This document shows, piece after piece, positions 1 through 6,909 of a stretch of 10,702 nucleotides of DNA. The position numbers and the translations under genes are program-made. The stretch comes from Natronohydrobacter sp. (lineage in GTDB: Bacteria > Pseudomonadota > Alphaproteobacteria > Rhodobacterales > Rhodobacteraceae), in NCBI GenBank assembly GCA_007116445.1, contig SKIM01000277.1, positions 1-10,702 of the forward strand, written 5' to 3'. The notes beneath the pieces were generated by a model that had not been told where the DNA came from, made no database searches, and saw nothing but the letters and a program-made list of their open reading frames with translations. The stretch's first letter is position 1. Every line of letters starts with the position of its first letter.

Positions 1-261
1 AGTGTATTCTGCGACGCAGCAAAAGAAAGGGGTCACGCGGCAGAGACCGGGACACATGCATTTGTGCAACAGAAATGACGCGAAGCAACCCACTTCTGCG
101 GCAGACAGACCGGGTTTGGCACCTTCAGAGCCCGCTGGCCTGATGCTGCGAAGCCACATGCACGTCTTTTCTTCTTATCCCGGCTACTCCCCGAGTCGCG
201 CGTGACGCTATTATTGACCACCGCAGTGTCGAGCCTGCAGGTTAATCAAAAGGAAAAAGCC

Positions 262-1275
262 ATGAAAAAACTGGTATTGGGGCTTCTGGTGAGCAGCGTC
301 GCCTCGGTTGCGGGTGCACAGAGTCTTGACAATCCGAGCGGCACTGTCCGTTTGAGCGGGACCCAGCTCAAGAACGGCAGTGAAACGGTCAATGCGCCGC
401 GGGCCGAACTTGGCGCAAGATACGACTATGACGCATGGCGCGTCGAAGGGGCGCTGGATGTCTATAATTTCAACGGCACAGGGAGCGGCATCTTCTATGG
501 CCGTAGCGCCACGAGCTACGCGATCACCAATGAATTCCGGGTCGGCGGCTATTTTGAAGGCCTCGGCCAGCGCAGCAGCGATGACGCCACCAGCTACAAT
601 GTCAGCTTCGGCGTGCTGGGAAGCTATGAGGATTTCGGGCTGAGCTATACCCTGCGCGCCGGGCGCGTCGCCTTCTGGGACAGGAACCGGTTCCGCAACC
701 GCGACACAGGCTGGGAGCTGTCCTCGGTCGGGGAATACGCCTCGCATGAGATCACCAGCATCATCGGCACCACCTCTTACGCCCGTGTGGATGATGAACG
801 GATCTTCATCACTGGCCTCGGGGCGGCACAGCAACTGACCGAGGATCTCAGCGTTTCAGGATTCCTGCGGCACGCCCGTTTGCGTGATGAAGACGGGCGC
901 GAGCGCATCAATGATGGGAATATCGGCATGAGCTACGCGCTTGATGCGACGACTGGCCTGCCAGTCACGCTGCATGCCGATCTCGGGGTGATCCGGGGGT
1001 CGGATATCCGCACGCGCACCACGGCCCAGTTCGGCCTCGGCGCGCGCTTGGACGCGGGCGACCAGCCGATCGATCTGAGCATCGCGGCCTCGCGCAGCCG
1101 CGCGTCGAGCGAAAACTCCACACGGCGGGTGGAATTGGCGGTCGCAGTGCCATTCGGGCGCGACACCGGGTCATCCAATGCAGCCTATCAAAGCCCATTT
1201 GATGAATTCCGCAACGCGACCAGCCCACTGTCCTATATCCGCGACCTTGGTGCGCCGAACGGCCTCGCGCGCTGA
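262..1275 (+). CDS. Exported beta-barrel-like outer membrane protein, family not recognised
   Basis: A 337-residue protein. The start at 262 is chosen because AGGA at 251-254 lies 7 nt upstream and the product then opens with a textbook Sec signal peptide: MKK, a hydrophobic stretch to about residue 18, and a likely cut after AGA (residues 17-19) before QS. The reading frame extends 20 codons further upstream, but that has no ribosome site and would bury the signal. The mature part is rich in Gly, Ser, Thr, Tyr and Arg with alternating polar/apolar stretches (for example around residues 92-100, 113-131, 236-246 and 255-263), typical of outer-membrane beta strands. RVELAVAVPF at 289-298 resembles a final strand with a terminal Phe, but a 39-residue tail follows it, unlike standard porins that end on that Phe. 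It is apparently monocistronic, with hairpins just downstream. I do not recognise a specific family. Export is well supported; barrel topology is inference. Confidence 0.75.
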   Translation: MKKLVLGLLVSSVASVAGAQSLDNPSGTVRLSGTQLKNGSETVNAPRAELGARYDYDAWRVEGALDVYNFNGTGSGIFYGRSATSYAITNEFRVGGYFEGLGQRSSDDATSYNVSFGVLGSYEDFGLSYTLRAGRVAFWDRNRFRNRDTGWELSSVGEYASHEITSIIGTTSYARVDDERIFITGLGAAQQLTEDLSVSGFLRHARLRDEDGRERINDGNIGMSYALDATTGLPVTLHADLGVIRGSDIRTRTTAQFGLGARLDAGDQPIDLSIAASRSRASSENSTRRVELAVAVPFGRDTGSSNAAYQSPFDEFRNATSPLSYIRDLGAPNGLAR

Positions 1276-1292
1276 TCAGTCCTGTCGCACTG

Positions 1293-1330
1293 GAGCAAGT
1301 TGCGTTCATTCGCAGTCGCGCAGCTTGCTC
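1293..1330 (+). terminator. Stem-loop after the beta-barrel gene, possible terminator without a U tract
   Basis: The arms GAGCAAGTTGCG (1293-1304) and CGCAGCTTGCTC (1319-1330) pair over 12 bp with one G-U wobble, enclosing a 14-nt loop. It starts 17 nt after the stop codon at 1275. No T run follows (TAGCTAAT), so as an intrinsic terminator it is incomplete; it could instead protect the 3' end of the mRNA. The pairing is seen directly; the function is inferred. Confidence 0.4.
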
Positions 1331-1342
1331 TAGCTAATGGCT

Positions 1343-1364
1343 GTCGCATGTTTTCATGTGCGAC
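1343..1364. other. Second compact hairpin in the convergent intergenic region
   Basis: GTCGCATG, TTTT, then CATGTGCGAC can fold either as GTCG/CGAC plus CATG/CATG with a 2-nt bulge, or as GTCGCA/TGCGAC with a larger loop. It lies only 12 nt after the first hairpin. It may be a second transcript-end structure or a protein-binding palindrome. Confidence 0.3.
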
Positions 1365-1679
1365 GCGGCACCTGCCCAACGGCGGGTGCCACTTTCGTTT
1401 CAGGCCACCCGCTGTCCTCAGGTGACATTGCCGAGGGCGGCGATCAACATGGAACCGCTGCGCGTTGCACCGACGACAGCGACGCTGTCCGCTCAACCGC
1501 CGAAGTCACATCCACAGGTTCAAGACCAGCCCCGCGAATCCGATCGAGTGCTGCGACACAAGATCAGCGCCACGCAACTATCGGCCCTGAGCACGCCATC
1601 AGACGCCTTGCAAGGTTCTGGACCGATGCGCCCGTGATCCCGGCGCCATTGCTACAGCGCGTTTGCGCCCCGCCACCCG

Positions 1680-3161
1680 TCAGCCCGAATGTGCCTGCGC
1701 CCAGCGGGTGAGCAGATCCTGCTGCATCTGACGCGCACGGCGCGACCAGTCGACCGTACCCTGTGGGCGATCAACATTTCCCCCGGCCACCTGCGCGCGA
1801 CGCCCCAGATCGGCCGAGGCGATGGCGAAAGCCAGCTCCCGCCCGCCGGGTGCGGTAACATAGCCGCCCAGAGCTGAAACGAAAAACAGCGTTCCGGTCT
1901 TGGCCTGAACATCGACACCGGGGTTGGCAACGGGGTTGTTCTGCGCATCTCTAAACTGATGCTGGCGCAACAGCGGGCGCAGAGTGCCCTGCTGCCCCGC
2001 GCGACGGAACATGACAGCAAGGTCACCCATCGACACGCGCGACCCTGCGCCAAGGCCGGAATGATCGAGCAGCCGGGCACTGGACATGCCGTAGCGCATC
2101 CGCGCCCAATCCGACATGGCCGCAGCGGATGCCGTTAGACTGGCGGGCTGCCCCGACCGGGCGGCAGTGGCGGCCATGCCCACGGCTTCAGCGCTGATAT
2201 TGGTCGAAAACCGCAGAAGATCGCGCAGCATCTCCTGCAATGGCTGGGCGCGATGGGTCACCAGTTCATTGCCCGCGGGCAGCGCGCCAGTCCGTTCGGG
2301 CGCGGGAAGCGTGACCGCGCGCCCGGCGGCAAGACTGCGAAAAACCTCGCCGGCATAGAGTTCCGGGTGACGCACCGGCAGCCATCGCGAGCCGCTATTG
2401 CCAAGCGCCGAACGCGCCACGGTCCAGTCATCGTGCGCGGCACTGCGCTGATAGGTATAAAGCGGGCTGGCGCGGTTGACGATCTGCATGCGCGCCATGC
2501 TGACGGCAGGCCGGTGGGTGTTGGATCGCCCATCCATCGACACCACGAAATCATTGCCAGTCCGCCGCCATTCAAAATGCACGCGGTTGAAATTCAGGTT
2601 CAGACCCGACACCGAAGGGTTGTAGCCGGCCTGTGGGGGTTGATCGTCAGCGATCTGAGGAACGAATGGCAGCGCCCCCCCCCAAACGAGGAAACGCCCG
2701 GTGATCTCGCGCAGGCCTACGCGCGCAAGATCGGCCGCCATCGCCGCGAGATGATCCGTCTCAAGCGTCGGATCGCCGCCGCCCGCGAGCACAAGATCTC
2801 CGCGCAACACACCGTCACGGATCGGTCCCGTGGCGATCAGCCGGGTGCGGAACTGATAGGCCGGGCCCAGTGTATCAAGCGCGTAAAGCGCCGTGATCGC
2901 CTTGGCAACACTGGCCGGGGGCAGCGGCCTGTTGGCCCCCTGCCCTTCGAGCAGATTTCCCGACTGCACATCGATCACAGCATAGGCCATATCCCCGCCG
3001 AGCCCGGCGCGCGACACGATCCCCGCCGCAGGTGGCGCGCGGCGCTGTTCCGGACGGCGGGACCGTTCCGGCGCCCTGGCGCAAGCGGGCATGGCGCAAA
3101 GGGTGGTCCCCCAGACGATCAGATTGAGAACCCTGCGTCGTTCCAGCTTCGTTTCCTGCAT
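1680..3161 (-). CDS. dacB: D-alanyl-D-alanine carboxypeptidase/endopeptidase, PBP4 type (peptidase S13)
   Basis: A class C penicillin-binding protein acting outside the inner membrane. It trims terminal D-Ala from, or cuts cross-links in, peptidoglycan. The 493-residue form shows all three serine acyl-enzyme motifs: S84-V-A-K87, S319-T-N321 and K421-T-G423. It also has GGGDPTL at about 107-113 and the long insert between SxxK and SxN typical of the family; length is normal. I chose the ATG at 3161 because AAGG (3170-3173) lies 8 nt upstream and the protein then begins with a charged region containing RRR, a hydrophobic stretch and MPAC/ARA. That resembles a Tat or lipoprotein-type export signal, though neither consensus is perfect. 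The longer ATG at 3221 adds 20 acidic residues without a good ribosome site. Codons for W160-G161-G162 form a run of nine G. The symbol is by family, not strict orthology. Confidence 0.9.
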   Translation of the reverse strand: MQETKLERRRVLNLIVWGTTLCAMPACARAPERSRRPEQRRAPPAAGIVSRAGLGGDMAYAVIDVQSGNLLEGQGANRPLPPASVAKAITALYALDTLGPAYQFRTRLIATGPIRDGVLRGDLVLAGGGDPTLETDHLAAMAADLARVGLREITGRFLVWGGALPFVPQIADDQPPQAGYNPSVSGLNLNFNRVHFEWRRTGNDFVVSMDGRSNTHRPAVSMARMQIVNRASPLYTYQRSAAHDDWTVARSALGNSGSRWLPVRHPELYAGEVFRSLAAGRAVTLPAPERTGALPAGNELVTHRAQPLQEMLRDLLRFSTNISAEAVGMAATAARSGQPASLTASAAAMSDWARMRYGMSSARLLDHSGLGAGSRVSMGDLAVMFRRAGQQGTLRPLLRQHQFRDAQNNPVANPGVDVQAKTGTLFFVSALGGYVTAPGGRELAFAIASADLGRRAQVAGGNVDRPQGTVDWSRRARQMQQDLLTRWAQAHSG

Positions 3162-3169
3162 CCGTCTGA

Positions 3170-3173
3170 CCTT
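3170..3173 (-). promoter_or_regulatory. Ribosome binding site supporting the shorter dacB start
   Basis: Read on the minus strand, AAGG stands 8 nt before the ATG at 3161-3159, whereas the upstream in-frame ATG at 3221 is preceded by CCTGATGA, with no purine-rich match. This favours the start that also gives a normal export signal. Confidence 0.45.
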
Positions 3174-3230
3174 GTCGCGCCCATCCGAGCCTGTGTCTGC
3201 CCCGGAATCTTCAATGCCCATTCATCAGGT

Positions 3231-3258
3231 ATTAACACTGATATTTCGTTAATGTCAG
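3231..3258 (-). promoter_or_regulatory. Candidate dacB promoter with short inverted repeat
   Basis: On the minus strand CTGACA (3258-3253) is one base off the TTGACA consensus and is followed after 16 nt by GTTAAT (3236-3231), a weak 4-of-6 match to TATAAT. The same AT-rich patch holds a perfect 6-bp inverted repeat ATTAAC (3231-3236) / GTTAAT (3248-3253) with an 11-nt spacer. It is the only AT-rich segment between the PilZ gene and dacB. The rest of 3162-3393 shows nothing I can name. Confidence 0.25.
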
Positions 3259-3393
3259 AACTGATTTGGGACTGGCGACCAACGCGACGGACCTTTGGGG
3301 CGCATCGCTGATGACCTGCCCTAGGCACAGCGGAAGCATCGCAGCAGATCGCGTGCCCAGCTTGGCGGGGCAATCTGGTGATCGCTTTGCAAC

Positions 3394-3768
3394 TCAGATC
3401 CCGCGCGGGGCGATGGCAGCGCCCATTTCGCGTATCGGTGCCGAAAACCGGTCCTTCTTCCCCGTCAGACGCGGCAAAACGGCCAGAAATCGGCGCACTT
3501 CCGCACTGTCAGGCGCGGCACAGAAGCGCAGACCGCAGGCGCCGTCCTTGACCCATCTGATTTCCGCATCGAGCATATTGCCCTTGATATGCACCCGCAA
3601 TTGCTCACCCGCCTTGGGCGCAATCAGCCCCCGGAGCTTCAGACCGCCCTTCGCGATGTCGTCCACATAGGCTGTGTCGCGACTGCCGTTCCGCAACACC
3701 CCCACGGTCAGACGCACGCGTGATCGATTTGCTCGCAATGGCCTTCGCCCCCTTGGCTTGCCAAACAC
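3394..3768 (-). CDS. PilZ-domain protein (possible c-di-GMP binding)
   Basis: A 124-residue single-domain protein. PilZ domains bind cyclic di-GMP through an RxxxR motif and a D/NxSxxG motif. Here R15-S-R-V-R19 fits the first, and D37-I-A-K-G-G42 fits the second except that the usual Ser is Ala39. The strand W72-V-K-D-G-A-C-G-L-R-F82 matches the end of the domain, and a Lys/Arg-rich C-terminal tail follows. No signal peptide or membrane segment is seen, so it is probably cytoplasmic. It starts with GTG at 3768, with an in-frame stop three codons upstream and no clear ribosome site. A TTG at 3738 preceded by a purine-rich stretch is an alternative. It lies 62 nt after xthA on the same strand and may be co-transcribed. 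What it controls cannot be told from the window. Confidence 0.75.
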   Translation of the reverse strand: MFGKPRGRRPLRANRSRVRLTVGVLRNGSRDTAYVDDIAKGGLKLRGLIAPKAGEQLRVHIKGNMLDAEIRWVKDGACGLRFCAAPDSAEVRRFLAVLPRLTGKKDRFSAPIREMGAAIAPRGI

Positions 3769-3830
3769 CTGTAGTCAGGATGACAGAAGGACGTTGAAGC
3801 CGCGTTAACGACCGGGCTTTTCCAAGGCGA

Positions 3831-4640
3831 TCAGAGCGCCAGCTGCGCCCAGATCGGCACATGGTCAGAGGGTTTCTCACCCGCGCGGACATCCGCGTCG
3901 ATCCGGCAGTCTTGCAACAGGTCGGCCGCGTGGCAGTTCAGCAGGATATGGTCGATGCGAATACCGTCATTGCGCTGAAACGCCCCGGCCTGATAATCCC
4001 AGAAACTGTAATGCCCCGACCCTGCATGGCGCGCCCGAAACGCATCCGTGAAACCGAGATTGACCAGTATCCGAAACATCTTGCGCGACGGCAGACGAAA
4101 CAGCGCGTCTTCGCGCCATGCCTCGGGGCGCGCGGCATCTTCGGCCTGCGGAATGATGTTGTAATCGCCCATCACCGCCAGCGGCATCTCAAGCGCCAGA
4201 AGTGCGCGCAATCGCATGTCCATGCGCGCCATCCATGCGAGTTTGTATGCATATTTCCCACCAGCGACCGGCGCGCCCGAACTGTCCAGCTCGACAGGGT
4301 TACCATTGGGCAGATAGAGCCCCACGACGCGCAGCGCGCCCCTGGGCGTGCTGACCGTGGCCTCGATCCAGCGCGCCTGCGGGTCGTCATCGTCACCGGG
4401 CAGACCACGCGTGACATCCTCAAGCGGCAGTTTCGACAGGATTGCGACCCCATTGAAGCCCTTCTGGCCGTGGGTTTCGAGATGGTAGCCTTTGTCTTCG
4501 ATCAGCGCGCGGGGGAAAGTCTCGTCAGTGGATTTGATCTCTTGCAGGACCGCCAGATCAGGCTGCGCCGCATCGAGCCATTGCGCAAGCGCAGGACCGC
4601 GCGCCTTGATGCCATTGATGTTGAAACTTGCGATTTTCAT
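3831..4640 (-). CDS. xthA: Exodeoxyribonuclease III (AP endonuclease, EEP family)
   Basis: A 269-residue Mg-dependent DNA repair enzyme of the exonuclease/endonuclease/phosphatase fold. It cuts the backbone at abasic sites and has 3'-5' exonuclease and 3'-repair activity in base excision repair. Active-site residues are all visible: N7 (SFNING), E34 (LQEIK), Y109 (GLYLPNG), D159 and N161 (GDYN), W214 (SFWDYQAG), D230 (RIDHIL), and D259-H260 (SDHVPI). The ATG at 4640 is chosen because the conserved MKIASFNINGIKAR opening begins there and AGG lies about 9 nt upstream. The frame extends 19 codons further with a basic leader not typical of the family. It is transcribed away from the urease operon across a 251-bp divergent region and is followed on its own strand by the PilZ gene. 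Confidence 0.95.
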   Translation of the reverse strand: MKIASFNINGIKARGPALAQWLDAAQPDLAVLQEIKSTDETFPRALIEDKGYHLETHGQKGFNGVAILSKLPLEDVTRGLPGDDDDPQARWIEATVSTPRGALRVVGLYLPNGNPVELDSSGAPVAGGKYAYKLAWMARMDMRLRALLALEMPLAVMGDYNIIPQAEDAARPEAWREDALFRLPSRKMFRILVNLGFTDAFRARHAGSGHYSFWDYQAGAFQRNDGIRIDHILLNCHAADLLQDCRIDADVRAGEKPSDHVPIWAQLAL

Positions 4641-4891
4641 ATGCCTGCGCCTCTTCGTTTTCGGCGCGACCCTGCCATTCAACCGATGCCCCGGCAAGGG
4701 CGGAACACGCTTCTTATGCGCAAGACCAAAGCAGGGTCGAGATGGAGGGTTTTCAAAGTGATTATAAAATAATCATTTTGACTATTTATTACGCCTTGCT
4801 GATCGACTGGACCTGCTGCGCCGGGCACAATCCGCGCCTGCGATTGCGCCCGGTGACAGAGCGCCCACAACAAGAGGCTGAGGAAAATGAC
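4641..4891. promoter_or_regulatory. Divergent promoter region between xthA and the urease operon
   Basis: These 251 bp must contain the promoters for xthA (minus) and, most likely, the whole urease operon (plus). The core at about 4751-4795 is strikingly AT-rich against a GC-rich background. It holds the inverted repeat described separately, a TTGACT (4778-4783) that could be a plus-strand -35 element, and a perfect TATAAT on the minus strand (4766-4761). I could not pair either with a good partner hexamer at standard spacing, so no exact promoter is called. No small gene with a ribosome site is apparent. Confidence 0.5.
4753..4781. promoter_or_regulatory. Operator-like inverted repeat, 13-bp arms, 3-nt centre
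   Basis: The arms TCAAAGTGATTAT (4753-4765) and ATAATCATTTTGA (4769-4781) are inverted copies with a single mismatch (G4758 against T4776, a wobble pair in RNA), around the centre AAA. The inner TGATTAT/ATAATCA is perfect. The centre (4767) is 127 bp from the xthA start and 125 bp from the ureD start. Position and symmetry suggest a dimeric regulator site. The arms do not match the FNR, CRP, NikR or Fur consensus as I know them, so no regulator is named. Confidence 0.5.
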
Positions 4892-5698
4892 ATGAACGCA
4901 TTGGCAACCATTACGCATCACCAACGCAGCGACGGACGGGCCAGCGTGTCGTTCCGGGCGCAGGCTGGCCAGGCACAGCTGAAGGATCTGGCGCAACGCG
5001 GATCGGCCAAGGCGATCGTGCTCGACGCGCGCGAGACTGTGTTTCTGAACACCTCGGGCGGCCTGACCGGGGGCGACCGGCTGGAATATCGTCTGACTTT
5101 GGGCGATGGGTTGCGCATGACAGCGACCACCCAGACTGCCGAGCGGGTCTATCGCTCCACCAGTGGGCAAGCGCAGATCGCAGTCGGAATGGAAGTCGGC
5201 GCCGGTGCGCATCTTGACTGGCTGCCACAAGAAACAATCCTGTTTGACCGCGCCAGAGCAAGGCGGCGCACGGAGATCACGCTGGGCGAAGGCGCGACCT
5301 GCCTGATGGCCGAAACCGTCGTGCTGGGCCGCGCGGCGATGAATGAGACGGTCCGCATGCTTGATTTCCATGACTGGCGGATGGTGCAGCGCAACGCCCT
5401 GCCACTGCATCTGGAAGCGCTGCAACTGACGGATGCAAGGCTGCGGATGGGGGCGGCCGGGCTGGGTGATGCGCGGGCCTTGGCCACTGTGGTGCTTGTC
5501 GCACCGGATGCGCCCGACCATCTGGCAGCCGTGCGCGCGGTGCTGACACGGCCAGATGTGCGGGCTGCGGCCTCGGCATTGCCGGGGCGGCTGGTGATCC
5601 GTTTGCTGGCGCGCGATGGCTGGCCCTTGCGCCGCCAGATGGTCGATATTCTGACGCTTCTGCGGCGCGCCCCCCTGCCCCGCGTCTGGCAAAACTGA
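4892..5698 (+). CDS. ureD: Urease accessory protein UreD (UreH)
   Basis: A 268-residue scaffold chaperone. UreD binds the urease apoprotein and recruits UreF and UreG for nickel insertion. Family signatures are F51-LNTSGGLTGGD62, QTAERVYRS (81-89) and WLPQETILFD (110-119). The start at 4892 is preceded by AGGA (4881-4884) at good spacing and gives the normal length. The open frame runs about 88 codons upstream through the AT-rich promoter region, but that part is not UreD-like. It is the first gene of the operon, so it probably carries the main promoter upstream. The stop at 5696-5698 overlaps the GAGG ribosome site of ureA, with ureA starting 9 nt later. Confidence 0.95.
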   Translation: MNALATITHHQRSDGRASVSFRAQAGQAQLKDLAQRGSAKAIVLDARETVFLNTSGGLTGGDRLEYRLTLGDGLRMTATTQTAERVYRSTSGQAQIAVGMEVGAGAHLDWLPQETILFDRARARRRTEITLGEGATCLMAETVVLGRAAMNETVRMLDFHDWRMVQRNALPLHLEALQLTDARLRMGAAGLGDARALATVVLVAPDAPDHLAAVRAVLTRPDVRAAASALPGRLVIRLLARDGWPLRRQMVDILTLLRRAPLPRVWQN

Positions 5699-5707
5699 GG
5701 ACACAGG

Positions 5708-6010
5708 ATGAATCTGACACCACGGGAAAAAGACAAGCTTCTGGTCTCGCTCGCTGCCATCGTCGCGCGCGGGAGGCTGGCGCGCGGTGTGAAGCTCAAC
5801 CACCCCGAAGCGATTGCGCTGATTACGGATTTCGTGGTCGAGGGCGCGCGCGATGGCCGATCAGTGGCTGATCTCATGGAAGCCGGCGCGCATGTGATCA
5901 CAGCCGCGCAATGCATGCAGGGTGTGCCCGAAATGATCCATTCCGTGCAGGTCGAGGCGACATTTCCCGACGGCACCAAACTTGTCACTGTCCACCACCC
6001 CATCCGCTGA
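5708..6010 (+). CDS. ureA: Urease gamma subunit UreA
   Basis: A 100-residue protein, the normal length for a free-standing gamma subunit. With UreB and UreC it forms the (ABC)3 trimer of bacterial urease. The sequence is recognisable throughout: MNLTPREKDKLL opening, LNHPEAIALI, the FVVEGARDGRSV segment, the VQVEATFPDGTKLVTVH stretch and a C-terminal HHPIR. GAGG at 5697-5700 is a good ribosome site 7 nt before ATG and overlaps the ureD stop, so translation is probably coupled. It has no catalytic residues of its own. Confidence 0.97.
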   Translation: MNLTPREKDKLLVSLAAIVARGRLARGVKLNHPEAIALITDFVVEGARDGRSVADLMEAGAHVITAAQCMQGVPEMIHSVQVEATFPDGTKLVTVHHPIR

Positions 6011-6022
6011 AAGGTTCGACCC

Positions 6023-6577
6023 ATGCGTTACACTCTGCCGCTGTTCCTGCTTGCCCCAAGCGTTGTCCTCGCCCATCCCGGGCATGATCATGCGGACGGT
6101 TTCGCATCAGGGCTGGCGCATCCCCTGCTGGGGGTCGATCATCTGATTGCAATGCTGGCCATCGGTGTGCTGGCGGCACTTCTGGGCGGTCATGCGCGCT
6201 GGGCAGTGCCGGGCAGCTTCCTGGCGGGGATGCTGGCTTTCGGTCTGATCGGCGTCGGCGGGGCCGAGAGCGCGCTGGCCGAGCATGTGATCATCGCCTC
6301 GATTATCGTTCTGGGCGCGGCCATGGCGCTGGCGCTGCGCCCGCCCTTGGTCGTGTTGGCCGGGTTTGCCGTACTCTTCGGCGCGGCGCATGGCTATGCG
6401 CATGGGGCTGAGGGTCCGGGCGGGCTGGACTATCTGGCAGGCTTCATGCTGGCCACAGCCGCCCTGCATGGCGCGGGCTACGCGCTGGGCGCACAGATCG
6501 CAAGTCGCGCAAGCTGGATGCCGCGCGCAACGGGCGGCGTAATCGTGCTGACCGGCGCCGCATTGGCGCTGACGTGA
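6023..6577 (+). CDS. ureJ: HupE/UreJ family nickel (or cobalt) permease
   Basis: A 184-residue membrane protein. HupE/UreJ proteins are secondary transporters for nickel or cobalt. A signal peptide ends at about residue 17 (VVLA), so the mature protein would begin H18-P-G-H-D-H, a metal-binding type of N terminus in the periplasm. The family motif HPLLGVDH is at 33-40, followed by several hydrophobic helices (about 41-57, 62-79, 88-105, 107-123, 135-157, 170-183), with a second His cluster AAHGYAH (121-127) and H149 in the fifth helix. AAGG at 6011-6014 is the ribosome site. It sits 12 nt after ureA and 14 nt before ureB, inside the structural-gene block, which points strongly to nickel for urease as the cargo. 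The symbol ureJ follows usage for urease-linked members. Confidence 0.9.
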   Translation: MRYTLPLFLLAPSVVLAHPGHDHADGFASGLAHPLLGVDHLIAMLAIGVLAALLGGHARWAVPGSFLAGMLAFGLIGVGGAESALAEHVIIASIIVLGAAMALALRPPLVVLAGFAVLFGAAHGYAHGAEGPGGLDYLAGFMLATAALHGAGYALGAQIASRASWMPRATGGVIVLTGAALALT

Positions 6578-6591
6578 AGGGAGGCGCGACC

Positions 6592-6906
6592 ATGATCCCC
6601 GGCGAAATCCTGACCTCTGACGCGGAGCTTGAGCTCAATACCGGGCTGGAGGTGACGCAGCTGATGGTCGCAAATACGGGCGACCGGCCTGTGCAGGTCG
6701 GCAGCCATTACCATTTTGCCGAGGCCAATCCGGGGCTCGCTTTCGACCGCGAGGCCGCGCGCGGCAAGCGGCTGGACATTCCCGCCGGGACCGCTGTGCG
6801 CTTCGAGCCGGGCCAGTCGCGCGAGGTAGCTCTGGTCCCTTATGGCGGCGGGCGCATGGTTTACGGGTTCAATGGCGCGATCATGGGCGCGCTGGACGGG
6901 GCTTGA
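6592..6906 (+). CDS. ureB: Urease beta subunit UreB
   Basis: A 104-residue beta subunit of the urease trimer. Signatures are the MIPGEIL opening, the ELELNTG strand, GSHYHF (37-42) with its conserved His, KRLDIPAGTAVRFEPGQ and the closing YGFNG (91-95). The ATG at 6592 follows AGGGAGG at 6578-6584 and gives the classic N terminus. A GTG at 6574 in the same frame overlaps the ureJ stop and is less likely. The length is close to the family norm. Confidence 0.96.
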   Translation: MIPGEILTSDAELELNTGLEVTQLMVANTGDRPVQVGSHYHFAEANPGLAFDREAARGKRLDIPAGTAVRFEPGQSREVALVPYGGGRMVYGFNGAIMGALDGA

Positions 6907-6909
6907 GCG

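Larger units (their letters stand above)
1276..1679. other. Intergenic region between convergent genes, no convincing gene
   Basis: About 400 bp separate the stop of the barrel gene from the stop of dacB on the other strand. Apart from the two hairpins at 1293-1364 and a 10-bp palindrome CCTTGCAAGG at 1606-1615, I see no RNA gene, mobile element or repeat. Open frames exist on the plus strand (1337-1711, and one from ATG 1449 to 1637). They lack a ribosome binding site, show mixed third-base composition and carry no recognisable motif, and the first runs into the dacB coding region. Confidence 0.6.

Noticed and set aside
2..205. 67-codon plus-strand open frame at the window start
   Set aside because: No ribosome site visible, low-information sequence rich in rare patterns, and it ends at the leader of the barrel gene; treated as noncoding upstream DNA.
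214..242. TTGACC followed 17 nt later by GCAGGT as a promoter for the barrel gene
   Set aside because: The -10 hexamer has almost no resemblance to TATAAT.
1337..1711. Plus-strand open frames in the convergent gap, including one from 1449
   Set aside because: No ribosome binding site, mixed third-base composition, no motif, and the longer frame runs into dacB.
2253..3311. 352-codon plus-strand open frame opposite dacB
   Set aside because: It overlaps dacB, which has all its catalytic motifs; the translation is Arg-rich and featureless.
3861..4772. 303-codon plus-strand open frame opposite xthA
   Set aside because: Shadow of xthA, whose active site is complete; no ribosome site or motif.
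4823..4837. Sigma-54-like element GGGCAC-N5-GCGC about 43 nt before ureD
   Set aside because: The -24 half is good and GG-N10-GC spacing is kept, but the -12 half lacks the TT of TTGC, and chance matches are easy in GC-rich DNA. No NtrC-type site was seen upstream.
4679..5803. 374-codon minus-strand open frame opposite ureD
   Set aside because: Antisense to ureD and crossing its promoter region; low-complexity Gln/Arg/Pro translation.
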